Positions 4,061 to 11,064 of a stretch of DNA of 12,730 nt are shown here, in pieces. Source of the DNA: Patescibacteria group bacterium (lineage in GTDB: Bacteria; Patescibacteriota; Patescibacteriia; UBA9934); NCBI GenBank assembly GCA_018896835.1, contig JAHILS010000092.1, positions 1 to 12,730 on the forward strand, read 5' to 3'. The position numbers and the translations under genes were made by a program. Below the pieces are notes generated by a model that made no database searches, was not told where the DNA came from, and saw only the letters and a program-made list of their open reading frames with translations. Position 1 is the stretch's first letter. Each line of letters starts with the position of its first letter.

Positions 4061-4648
4061 ATGTCTATTACTGCCCAAGATGTTCAAAAACTTCGTGCTT
4101 CCTGTAGTGTTGGAATGATGGAAGCAAAGAAAGCCTTAACAGAAGCTGGTGGCGATTTTGATAAAGCCGTCGAACTCTTGCGTAAACAAGGCTCGGCCAA
4201 AGCTGCTAAAAAAGCCGATCGCGAAATGAGCCAAGGACGTGTTCATTCCTATATTCACGGAGAGGGAAGAATTGGCGTGCTAGTAGAAATCTCATGTGAA
4301 ACAGACTTTGTGGCGCGCAATGAAGCTTTTGTAGAATTTTGTAATGACGTGGCTATGCACACGGCAGCTATGAGTCCAATTTATCTTACCCGCGAAGAAA
4401 TACCAGCCGAGATAATTGCCAAAGAAGTTGAAATAGTAAAGGAACAAAATGTTGGCAAGCCAGAGCAGGTGATGGAAAAGATTGTGGAAGGAAAATTGGA
4501 AAAGTATTACGAAGAGATGTGTTTGGTTGACCAGAAGTTTATTAAAGACGAAGACATGACAATTGCACAGCTTGTTGAAAGTAAAATTCTTTCCATCGGA
4601 GAAAACATTAAGATTAAAAGATTCTGCAGATTTGAGTTAGGTGTTTAA
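4061..4648 (+). CDS. tsf: Elongation factor Ts (short form)
   Basis: It encodes the guanine-nucleotide exchange factor that recycles EF-Tu-GDP. From the ATG at 4061 the protein is 195 residues and opens with the family pattern MSITAQDVQKLRASCSVGMMEAKKAL, an N-terminal UBA-like domain. The TDFVARNEAF motif that contacts EF-Tu follows near residues 81-90. An ATG two codons upstream (4055) is possible, but the usual N-terminus fits 4061. The length is that of the short EF-Ts forms, with one core subdomain, rather than the roughly 280-residue E. coli type. It lies directly after rpsB, without a recognisable Shine-Dalgarno, and is followed by a palindromic repeat and a terminator. Confidence 0.95.
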   Translation: MSITAQDVQKLRASCSVGMMEAKKALTEAGGDFDKAVELLRKQGSAKAAKKADREMSQGRVHSYIHGEGRIGVLVEISCETDFVARNEAFVEFCNDVAMHTAAMSPIYLTREEIPAEIIAKEVEIVKEQNVGKPEQVMEKIVEGKLEKYYEEMCLVDQKFIKDEDMTIAQLVESKILSIGENIKIKRFCRFELGV

Positions 4649-4675
4649 CTATCTAATCACAGCATCTAATATATT

Positions 4676-4740
4676 CCCATCCCGAACGATAGTGAGGGAT
4701 CTTCTAAGAGTTAGAAGACCCTTCCTATCGTCAGGGTGGG
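4676..4740. repeat. Palindromic intergenic repeat
   Basis: The left arm (4676-4707, CCCATCCCGAACG through ATCTTCTAA) and right arm (4711-4740, TTAGAAGACCC through CAGGGTGGG) form a long imperfect hairpin with a 3-nt loop. Related arms occur at 2931-2951 and 10565-10632. It lies between tsf and its terminator, so it is probably in the tsf transcript. Confidence 0.7.
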
Positions 4741-4744
4741 ATTA

Positions 4745-4770
4745 GCCCGCTCTTATTACGCGGGTTTTGT
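4745..4770 (+). terminator. Rho-independent terminator after tsf
   Basis: CCCGC (4746-4750) pairs with GCGGG (4760-4764) and is followed by TTTTGTG. This conventional form differs from the hairpins that end the GC-rich genes. Confidence 0.75.
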
Positions 4771-4787
4771 GTTATAATTAAATTACT
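4769..4787 (+). promoter_or_regulatory. Extended -10 promoter, likely leaderless gap mRNA
   Basis: TGTTATAAT (4770-4778) is a perfect extended -10. Transcription would begin about 4784-4788, at or next to the gap ATG (4788), so the mRNA would be leaderless or nearly so. No good -35 is seen at 17 bp; that region is inside the tsf terminator hairpin. No Shine-Dalgarno is present. Confidence 0.6.
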
Positions 4788-5783
4788 ATGACACGAATCG
4801 CGATTAATGGTTTTGGTCGCATTGGCCGAGCGACACTCAAAGCCGGTTGGGGAAACCCAAAGTTTAATGTGGTGGCCATTAATGATTTGACTGATGCTAA
4901 AACTTTAGCACATCTGCTCAAGTACGACTCAGTCTATGGAAAATGGAAAGCAAAAGTTGAAGTAAAGGGAAACGCACTTATCATTGATGGGAAAAAAATT
5001 CCAATTTTAGCAGAGCGTGAACCATTAAAACTTCCTTGGAACAAAATGAAGGTTGACGTTGTGATTGAATCAACTGGATTTTTTACAACTTTTGAGCAAG
5101 CTTCTATGCATATTTCGGCTGGTGCGAAGCGTGTAATAATCTCTGCTCCTGCCAAAGGTGGTAATGTTCCAACAAATGTAATTGGAGTAAACGATAAAGA
5201 AATAAAAAAAGGAAAAGCAAAGGTTATTAACAATGCATCGTGTACAACAAATTGCGTAGCACCAGTTACAGCTATCATGAATGAAGCATTTGGTGTGGAA
5301 AAAGCTATTTTGACAACAATCCATGCTATGACTTCCACGCAAAATATTGTTGATGGACCAAGCAAAGATTTGCGCCGGGCGCGCAGTGCATCATTAAACA
5401 TGGTGCCAACAAGTACTGGGGCAGCGATCGCTGTTACCGAAACAATACCAGAATTAGCTGGGAAGTTTGATGGACTTTCGGTGCGTATTCCTTTAGCGAT
5501 TGTTTCACTTTCTGACATCACTTTTGTTCTAAAAAAGAACGTTACCGTAGAAAGTGTGCATCAAGCTTTTAGAAAGGCTGTGAAAACATCACGATTTAAA
5601 AATATAGTTGGCATTACAGAAGAAGAGCTTGTTTCGTCAGATTTTATCGGCGACCCACATTCTGCCATTGTTGATTTTGGACTTACGCGCGTGGTGGACG
5701 GTAATTTAGTAAAAATTGTTGCTTGGTATGACAATGAGTGGGGATACGCACATCGCTTGTCTGAACTGGCAATTTCACTTTAA
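4788..5783 (+). CDS. gap: Glyceraldehyde-3-phosphate dehydrogenase, type I
   Basis: It oxidises and phosphorylates glyceraldehyde 3-phosphate to 1,3-bisphosphoglycerate in glycolysis. The 331 residues match the family length. The N-terminal Rossmann motif is INGFGRIGR; Asp 33 (INDLTD) suggests NAD preference. The catalytic Cys is at 152 in NNASCTTN and the partner His at 179 in TTIHAMT, with the usual 27-residue spacing. Other hallmarks are DLRRARSASLNMVPTSTGAA, SVRIPLAIVSLSDITF and the C-terminal WYDNEWGYAHR. The position usually filled by Tyr after the catalytic His-Ala is Met here. It is the first gene of an apparent operon with a DoxX-like gene, pgk and eno; the next gene starts 6 bases after its stop. 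Confidence 0.97.
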   Translation: MTRIAINGFGRIGRATLKAGWGNPKFNVVAINDLTDAKTLAHLLKYDSVYGKWKAKVEVKGNALIIDGKKIPILAEREPLKLPWNKMKVDVVIESTGFFTTFEQASMHISAGAKRVIISAPAKGGNVPTNVIGVNDKEIKKGKAKVINNASCTTNCVAPVTAIMNEAFGVEKAILTTIHAMTSTQNIVDGPSKDLRRARSASLNMVPTSTGAAIAVTETIPELAGKFDGLSVRIPLAIVSLSDITFVLKKNVTVESVHQAFRKAVKTSRFKNIVGITEEELVSSDFIGDPHSAIVDFGLTRVVDGNLVKIVAWYDNEWGYAHRLSELAISL

Positions 5784-5789
5784 CGCTTT

Positions 5790-6272
5790 ATGCGTCAAAG
5801 AACACTATTTGGAATTTTAACAAATTCAACCAATCAGTTGTGGTTTTGCATTTCGTTAATTGTTTTGCGGGTTGTAGTGGGATTTTCTATTTTATTTTTT
5901 GGATTAGTACGAATTGCTGACTGGTCGGTTGTGAGTGATCTTTCAAAACAAGCGTTATTTCATGATTGGTTCCAACAAATTTTTGCCGGAAGTTTTTTGG
6001 AAGCCTTATTACCTTGGGTGATGGTTGTCTGTGGAGTTTGCTTAATTGGCGGAATGTTTGTCCGTCCGGCGTCAGCGATTTTGATAATTGTAAATTTATT
6101 TGTGTATGCCTGGATGTTTAATTCTGGTGTGTGGGTGAGTAACGAATTGTTATTGATTATTTGCTTGTTGGTATTTTTATCAGGTGGAGTTGGACATACA
6201 CTAGGTCTTGATTATTTCCTTTATTCGTATGCCAAAGAGCGAACGTGGGTAACAAAAGTGTTAGTTGGATAA
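5790..6272 (+). CDS. DoxX-like small integral membrane protein
   Basis: The 160-residue protein has four predicted membrane segments: about residues 18-42, 67-88, 92-113 and 118-135. The first ends in ISLIVLRVVVGFSILFFGLVRIADW, which fits the DoxX/DoxD pattern of an Arg in helix 1 followed by FxxGxxK/R. DoxX-type proteins are small membrane proteins linked to quinone or thiosulfate redox reactions or oxidative stress in some bacteria; the role in CPR is not known. The gene is tightly packed between gap (6-base gap) and pgk (1-base gap), so it is co-transcribed with glycolysis. The start ATG has no Shine-Dalgarno. The family call rests on topology and the helix 1 pattern only. Confidence 0.7.
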   Translation: MRQRTLFGILTNSTNQLWFCISLIVLRVVVGFSILFFGLVRIADWSVVSDLSKQALFHDWFQQIFAGSFLEALLPWVMVVCGVCLIGGMFVRPASAILIIVNLFVYAWMFNSGVWVSNELLLIICLLVFLSGGVGHTLGLDYFLYSYAKERTWVTKVLVG

Positions 6273-6273
6273 T

Positions 6274-7443
6274 ATGAAATTTCGCGCATTACAATTAGCA
6301 AAAATAAAAAAAGGCACGCGAATTTTAATGCGTGTTGATTGTAATGTGCCTGTGCAAAATCGTCATGTAGAAGCGCAGTCTGCTTGGAGGTTAGAGCAAA
6401 CCCTCAGTGACATCGTTGCCTATCAAAAGCGCGGGGCGATAATTATTATTGCTGGACATCTTGGCAGACCAGACGGAGAAGTTAAACTTTCGTTGAGCTT
6501 GAAGCCAATAGCAAGGTGGTATGAGCAGAAATTAAATACTCGGGTTGAGTTAATTAAAGATCCAACGTCACTTTCTGCGGTTGATAAAATAAAGTCACTA
6601 TTGCCAGGTTCGGTTGTGTTGCTGGAAAATCTTAGATTTTTTCCAGGTGAGGAAGCGAACGGTAGTAGATTTGCTAAAGCATTATCAAAATTGGCTGATG
6701 TTTATGTAAACAATGCGTTTGGTGTTTGTCATCGTAAGCATGCTTCTGTTTATGCAATAACAAAGTATTTGCCAGGTTATGCTGGATCGATTTTAATCAA
6801 TGAAGCAGCAAAACTTGGCGCAAAGCGTAATCATCCTTTTGTTTTTATTCTTGGAGGAGTTAAGTTAGAAACAAAGATGCCAACTCTTTTACGTTTGGGA
6901 AAAGAAGCAGATACTATTTTAGTAGGTGGTGGAGTGGCCATTGCTATGTCGGCTACACAGCAAAAAAAAGTTTTGCAGATCAAAAATCAAAATTTCTCCC
7001 GTTCTGAACTCTCATTAGCCAAGCTGGCAATCAAAAAGTTTAAGAAAAAGTTAATCCTGCCAGTTGATTTTGTATGTGTAAGGGATAGGAAGACGCAGAA
7101 CATTCTGTCTGGTCATGTTGTTACTACGGATCAGATTTTAGACGTTGGGTCCGCAACGATTAAGTTATTTGCTTCATCAATGAAAAGCGCAAAGACGATT
7201 GTTTTTAATGGTGCAATGGGTTCTTTGCAAAAAGGCGCACAAGCTGGAACAGAAGCTATTGCCAGGGGTTTACCAATTACAAACAAAAAGCAAGTTATTG
7301 TGGGAGGGGGGGATACAGTTGGATTTTTGCAAGGTAAAGAATTATTAAATCATTTTTCATTCGTTTCCACTGGTGGCGGCGCTATGCTAGCTTTTTTAGC
7401 AGGCGAAAAATTACCAGGGCTTGAAGCGTTAAAAATAAAATAG
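6274..7443 (+). CDS. pgk: Phosphoglycerate kinase
   Basis: It transfers the acyl phosphate of 1,3-bisphosphoglycerate to ADP, making ATP. I chose the ATG at 6274 (389 residues), one base after the stop of the DoxX-like gene; an in-frame TTG at 6265 would overlap it. Motifs in order: RVDCNVPV (normally RVDFNVP), GHLGRPDG, LLENLRFFPGEE, VYVNNAFGVCHRKHAS (normally VNDAFGTAHRAHAS), LGGVKLETKMP, VFNGAMG (normally VWNGPMG), GGGDT and STGGGAMLAFLAGEKLPG. The substrate Arg and His and the nucleotide glycine loops are present, so it should be active, but several signature positions are divergent. The next gene, eno, starts 3 bases after its stop. Confidence 0.96.
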   Translation: MKFRALQLAKIKKGTRILMRVDCNVPVQNRHVEAQSAWRLEQTLSDIVAYQKRGAIIIIAGHLGRPDGEVKLSLSLKPIARWYEQKLNTRVELIKDPTSLSAVDKIKSLLPGSVVLLENLRFFPGEEANGSRFAKALSKLADVYVNNAFGVCHRKHASVYAITKYLPGYAGSILINEAAKLGAKRNHPFVFILGGVKLETKMPTLLRLGKEADTILVGGGVAIAMSATQQKKVLQIKNQNFSRSELSLAKLAIKKFKKKLILPVDFVCVRDRKTQNILSGHVVTTDQILDVGSATIKLFASSMKSAKTIVFNGAMGSLQKGAQAGTEAIARGLPITNKKQVIVGGGDTVGFLQGKELLNHFSFVSTGGGAMLAFLAGEKLPGLEALKIK

Positions 7444-7446
7444 TTT

Positions 7447-8718
7447 ATGAAAGAACAAATTGATTATATCCACGCGCATGAAATTCTTGACTCACGTGGG
7501 AATCCAACGGTAAACGTAACAGTTGTTTTGAAAAACGGAACTCATGGATCCGCATCTGTCCCGTCGGGCGCTTCCACCGGAATTCATGAAGCTCTTGAAC
7601 TTCGTGATAACGATCCTCATCGTTATGGCGGAAAAGGTGTTTTGGGTGCCGTTAAGAATGTTAATACTAAAATTTTTCAAACTATTCGTGGCATGGACGT
7701 AATGGATTTGCAACGCATTGATGACTCTATGAGAATTTTGGATGGCACAGTCAATAAGCATAGGCTGGGAGCTAATGCGATTTTGGGAGTTTCCATGGCT
7801 TGTGCTCACGCTGGGGCTCGACGCAGGAAGATTCCACTTTATCGTCATTTGCGAGAATTGTATGGATTTGGTTTTCCAACATATAAATTGCCAACGCCGT
7901 TGATGAACGTATTTAATGGTGGGCGTCATGCCAGCACTAATTTGGATATGCAAGAGTTCATTATTATTCCGCACGGCTTTACGAGATATTCACGCAAGTT
8001 ACGAGCTGGAGTTGAGATTTATCATTCTTTAGGAGAAATTTTGCGAAAGGATCGATTAGATACTGATTTGGGAGACGAGGGTGGATATGCACCAAATGTT
8101 GGTAAAACAGAAGACGCGCTTGAGTATTTGAAAAAAGCAGTTATAAAATCAAAATATAAACTCGGTAAGCAGGTTGGATTTGGGATTGATGTGGCGGCTA
8201 GTGAATTTTATGACCCAAAGAAAGATAGGTATGTTCTCAAGACTGACCGCCGAAAGTTAAAAGCAAACGAGATGATCGAATTATATTCTGGCTGGACAAA
8301 AAAGTATCCGCTTATGTCGGTCGAAGATGGGCTTGATCAAGACGCCTGGGAGGATTGGAAGGTGATGACTAAAGAACTTGGTAGTAAGATGATGCTTATC
8401 GGAGACGATCTTTTTGTGACAAATCCTGAAAGAATTGAAAGAGGAATTAAAGAGAAGGTTGCCAATGCGGTTTTGATTAAAGTAAATCAAATTGGAACAA
8501 TCTCAGAAACAATGCAGGCAATAGCACTGTCTCAGAAAAATAGATATAAGGTTGTCATCTCGCATCGATCAGGCGAGACAGCTGACACCACAATTGCGGA
8601 CCTGGCAGTTGCTGTTAATGCGCAATATATTAAAACTGGAGCGCCATCACGATCAGAGCGACTAGTAAAATACAATCGATTATTAGAAATCGAGGAGGAG
8701 TTAACTATTCAGAAATAA
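7447..8718 (+). CDS. eno: Enolase
   Basis: It dehydrates 2-phosphoglycerate to phosphoenolpyruvate. The 423 residues cover the full enzyme. The N-terminal domain has EILDSRGNPTV and the mobile loop SGASTG. The barrel carries the catalytic pair Glu 211 (GDEGGYAPN) and Lys 345 (IKVNQIGT), the Mg ligands Asp 248 (GIDVAASEF), Glu 293 (SVEDG) and Asp 320 (IGDDLFVTN), the phosphate-binding SHRSGET (372-378), and Lys 396 (YIKTGAPSRSER). It follows pgk by 3 bases without a Shine-Dalgarno and is probably the last enzyme of the operon. No fbp or pgm is in the window. Confidence 0.97.
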   Translation: MKEQIDYIHAHEILDSRGNPTVNVTVVLKNGTHGSASVPSGASTGIHEALELRDNDPHRYGGKGVLGAVKNVNTKIFQTIRGMDVMDLQRIDDSMRILDGTVNKHRLGANAILGVSMACAHAGARRRKIPLYRHLRELYGFGFPTYKLPTPLMNVFNGGRHASTNLDMQEFIIIPHGFTRYSRKLRAGVEIYHSLGEILRKDRLDTDLGDEGGYAPNVGKTEDALEYLKKAVIKSKYKLGKQVGFGIDVAASEFYDPKKDRYVLKTDRRKLKANEMIELYSGWTKKYPLMSVEDGLDQDAWEDWKVMTKELGSKMMLIGDDLFVTNPERIERGIKEKVANAVLIKVNQIGTISETMQAIALSQKNRYKVVISHRSGETADTTIADLAVAVNAQYIKTGAPSRSERLVKYNRLLEIEEELTIQK

Positions 8719-8723
8719 TTTAT

Positions 8724-9053
8724 ATGACAACAAAAAAGAAAAAAACAATTGCCATTATACTGTTTGTTTATCCAATTCCTCTTTTAATAATAACGCTTGT
8801 GATGTATGCAATTTTTGCATTTGTTGTAGCGGCAGTGGTTGGGTCAGGTAATGATTCACATTCAATTGTGATCATTGCTCAAATAGTTAATTTCTTGCTT
8901 GGTGCCTGTGGTATTTTGGCAGTTGCTGGGTTTTTTATAGGAATTCCTATTGGCGTGGTTTTGTACGTTGTAGCCCACAAACAAGAAAAGGCAGAAGGGA
9001 CTGTCGCGCTAGAACAGAATTTTGCACAAGAGTCAGTAGTTGAGGATAAGTAA
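8724..9053 (+). CDS. Small two-helix membrane protein, unknown function
   Basis: The 109-residue protein starts with a basic MTTKKKKT, then a hydrophobic segment (about 9-40), a short polar loop with GSGNDSH, a second hydrophobic segment (about 50-84) rich in Gly and Ala, and a charged tail from HKQEKAEG. Two helices with both ends inside is the likely topology. It begins 5 bases after eno and is probably the last gene of the operon. It meets dinB tail to tail with only 14 bases between and no visible terminator. I do not recognise a family. Confidence 0.65.
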   Translation: MTTKKKKTIAIILFVYPIPLLIITLVMYAIFAFVVAAVVGSGNDSHSIVIIAQIVNFLLGACGILAVAGFFIGIPIGVVLYVVAHKQEKAEGTVALEQNFAQESVVEDK

Positions 9054-9067
9054 GACGAAGTTCAAGC

Positions 9068-10288
9068 TTAGAGTTGATGGTCATAGTGCCAGCCACTGGC
9101 GCGTTCCTGAAAAACTGATGAGATAGTTGCTGCCCGACAAAGAGCTCGGTTTCCGAATTTTTCCAAAATGCAATCTTGTGCACAAAGCGCAGATTGCATT
9201 TTTTGATCCTTAAGAAATAGAGAGACAGGTTTCTCTAAATTTGAAAATTGCGAAGTACTTATTCCAAGCAAACGGATTGGTTTGTTTATATCTCTAACTT
9301 TATTAAGTAATTGAGAGGCGTATTTATAAATCGATAGACCGTCATTGACTGAGTTTGTGAGCTTGATTCCAATATGATTGCTAGAAAAATCATTATATCG
9401 AACTAATAAAGAAATATGCCCAGCCTTGAATTTCATTTTTCTAAGTCGTAGTGCAACAGTGTCAGCGATAGACAAAAGATTAGTTTTTATTTCAGCATCA
9501 AATTCTAAGTCATGGGCAAATGTATACGAATGTCCAATAGACTTTGGATCTTCCTGCGAGTCGTTAACGCCGTCGTGTTCGATGCCTCTGGCAATGTTAT
9601 ATAACCACATGCCAGTTATTGGTTTAAATTCATGAACTAGTTTTTTCATGCTGGCCATTCGTAGCGTTTGAAAAGATGAGATCCCAATACTTTCTAAGTG
9701 TTTGATTGTTGCTCTGCCGATCCCGCAAACATCCTCCAGCGGTTTTTTATCCAGGTAACTGATGACCTCAGATGGTTGTACAATGGTAAGTCCATTTGGT
9801 TTTGTTTCTCCTGATGCAAGTTTGGCAATTGTTTTACTCGGACCAACTCCAATTGATACAGAACATAATTCACCGCACGCTTGGGCGATTTGATTACGAA
9901 TTATTTGAGCTATTATAGTCGCTCCAAAATAATCTTGGGCAATGCTGGTGATGTCAGCGAAGGCTTCGTCAGTACTAAATTGCTCTATTTTATCGCTGTT
10001 TTCGCGTAATACACGGAGCATGCGATCGGTAATTTCGCTGTATTTGCGCATGTCGCCTGGCAATAGTATTAATTCGGGGCAAATACGCTTTGCTTCCATC
10101 ACAGGCATCGGAGTTTTCACACCTAGACGTTTTGCCTCAATTGAGGCTGTGGCAACTATTGAACGTTTCATGTCTTTTATTCCACGCTTGCCAGTAATTG
10201 CAATTGGTTTCCCGCGCAAAAATGGATTAGCTTGTTGCTCAACAGAGGCGAAGAAAGAATTAAAATCAACATGTAGTATTATGGACAT
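9068..10288 (-). CDS. dinB: DNA polymerase IV (Y-family translesion polymerase)
   Basis: It copies past damaged bases. I chose the ATG at 10288 (406 residues), since MSIILHVDFNSFFASVEQ is the canonical opening; an upstream in-frame ATG at 10318 would run into the preceding gene. Catalytic metal ligands are Asp 8 and the Asp 107-Glu 108 pair in FSTDEAFADIT; the steric-gate Phe is at 13. Position 10 is Asn where DinB usually has Asp. SVSIGVGPSKTIAKLAS and the helix-hairpin-helix DVCGIGRATIKHLESIGI follow, then the little-finger domain. PVSLF (354-358) sits where a beta-clamp-binding QLSLF motif is expected. It lies downstream of a small ORF and lexA on the same strand, consistent with SOS control. 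Confidence 0.95.
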   Translation of the reverse strand: MSIILHVDFNSFFASVEQQANPFLRGKPIAITGKRGIKDMKRSIVATASIEAKRLGVKTPMPVMEAKRICPELILLPGDMRKYSEITDRMLRVLRENSDKIEQFSTDEAFADITSIAQDYFGATIIAQIIRNQIAQACGELCSVSIGVGPSKTIAKLASGETKPNGLTIVQPSEVISYLDKKPLEDVCGIGRATIKHLESIGISSFQTLRMASMKKLVHEFKPITGMWLYNIARGIEHDGVNDSQEDPKSIGHSYTFAHDLEFDAEIKTNLLSIADTVALRLRKMKFKAGHISLLVRYNDFSSNHIGIKLTNSVNDGLSIYKYASQLLNKVRDINKPIRLLGISTSQFSNLEKPVSLFLKDQKMQSALCAQDCILEKFGNRALCRAATISSVFQERASGWHYDHQL

Positions 10289-10298
10289 ATAGTTAATT

Positions 10299-10544
10299 TT
10301 AGTCTGTGTAGAGTTCAACCAGACGCCATTCGAGATTTTGAGTATTTAGTCTTAGTTTCATGAAGTTCGCATCGTCGGATACCGAGAAATAGAAAATATG
10401 TTGGCCGTCTTCGTTTGTGTTATGTACAAGATTAACTTTTTTTATTTTGTACATTTGGTTATCCCAACAAACCGTATGTGGGCGGACGCGTTGATTTGTG
10501 AAATCAACAGATACATCGATTGGGTCATTGAGATATTGATGCAT
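10299..10544 (-). CDS. Small protein upstream of dinB (DUF6504-like?)
   Basis: The 81-residue protein ends 10 bases before the dinB start and reads as its operon partner. It is beta-rich with aromatic residues at intervals (VCWDNQMYKIKKV, HIFYFSVS, LEWRLVELYTD). The spacing of the CW..YKI, YFSV and C-terminal W.L segments recalls the small DUF6504-type proteins encoded next to Y-family or mutasome genes in other bacteria; this is from memory and needs a profile search. No Shine-Dalgarno or clear promoter is seen; a palindromic repeat lies just upstream (10565-10632). Confidence 0.6.
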   Translation of the reverse strand: MHQYLNDPIDVSVDFTNQRVRPHTVCWDNQMYKIKKVNLVHNTNEDGQHIFYFSVSDDANFMKLRLNTQNLEWRLVELYTD

Positions 10545-10564
10545 AAGGTTTATTGTTGGCAGGA

Positions 10565-10632
10565 GGATCTTTTAGAAGACTCCCGGCGGAGCCGGGCCAG
10601 GCTTCGCCTGGCTTCTGCGGTATCGTCAGGGT
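10565..10632. repeat. Nested palindromic repeat
   Basis: The outer arms (GATCTTTTAGAAGA near 10565-10580 and TATCGTCAGGGTGG at 10621-10634) belong to the family of the element at 4676-4740. The centre holds the double hairpin CCCGGCGGAGCCGGG (10582-10596) and CCAGGCTTCGCCTGG (10597-10611), also found with one compensated base pair at 2991-3019. One repeat type appears to be inserted into another. Confidence 0.6.
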
Positions 10633-10657
10633 GGAAATTAGGAGTTAAAATAACTGA

Positions 10658-10822
10658 TTATTGTAGATTTAGAGATGCGGTTGTAAGACGAAGAAATTGC
10701 TTTAATTTTCGCCGACTTATTTGAGTACGAATGTATTTACTTGCTTCGCGGGCTCGACGATCAAATTTTGATGGGAGGTAGGCAATGGTTGTTTTGTAAT
10801 AACGCATGGTCGTGGTGGACAT
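10658..10822 (-). CDS. 54-aa basic protein, unknown
   Basis: ATG at 10822 to TAA at 10658 gives a 54-residue, strongly basic protein: MSTTTMRYYKTTIAYLPSK, then FDRRAREASKYIRTQISRRK and KLKQFLRLTTASLNLQ. Composition is ordinary and protein-like, with a probable amphipathic helix from about 20 to 45. A second ATG (residue 6) is possible. It lies between lexA and the dinB operon on their strand, in a gap of more than 500 bases. No Shine-Dalgarno is seen, which is normal for this genome. I do not recognise it. Confidence 0.45.
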   Translation of the reverse strand: MSTTTMRYYKTTIAYLPSKFDRRAREASKYIRTQISRRKLKQFLRLTTASLNLQ

Positions 10823-10904
10823 AGAATTTGAATTACGAGTTAGAATTAATTTTTGTTGTATTTGTATGGTTGGGTAAAAATTAGGTGTCAGCTATGCGAA
10901 TACA

Positions 10905-10941
10905 AATAAGGCGCCGAGAGGAGGAGAACCGGCGCCTTATT
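10905..10941. terminator. Bidirectional GC-rich hairpin downstream of lexA
   Basis: AATAAGGCGCCG (10905-10916) and CGGCGCCTTATT (10930-10941) form a 12-bp perfect stem with a 13-nt loop. On either strand the tail is T-rich without a long U run (TTCATTAATTTG on plus, TGTATTCG on minus), close to the tail of the hairpin at 2792-2831. It most likely ends the lexA transcript. Confidence 0.6.
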
Positions 10942-10961
10942 CATTAATTTGTCCTGTGTTA

Positions 10962-11031
10962 GGACGGTTGGATCCCTACAACTGTCCTTAGTCAGGGAAA
11001 AGCCAGGGATCGGAATTGGTTTTTCACTGAC
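10962..11031. ncRNA. Two hairpins with complementary loops beside lexA
   Basis: Hairpin A is GGACGGTTG/CAACTGTCC (10962-10970 with 10979-10987), loop GATCCCTA. Hairpin B is GTCAG, mismatch, GAAAAGCC (10991-11004) with GGTTTTTC, mismatch, CTGAC (11018-11031), loop AGGGATCGGAATT. GATCCCT (10971-10977) and AGGGATC (11005-11011) are exact complements. Read on the minus strand the order is lexA, B, A, terminator hairpin, as after the GC-rich genes. Two G-U pairs exist only if the RNA is the plus strand, so the sense is unresolved. A competing hairpin GTCCT/AGGAC lies at 10951-10965. Confidence 0.5.
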
Positions 11032-11064
11032 AAAGAAAGAGGGGGATCTGGTTTTAAGGAACGA

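Noticed and set aside
10398..10724. Plus-strand open frame of 108 aa
   Set aside because: It runs antisense through the dinB-adjacent small gene and across a palindromic repeat; no supporting signals.
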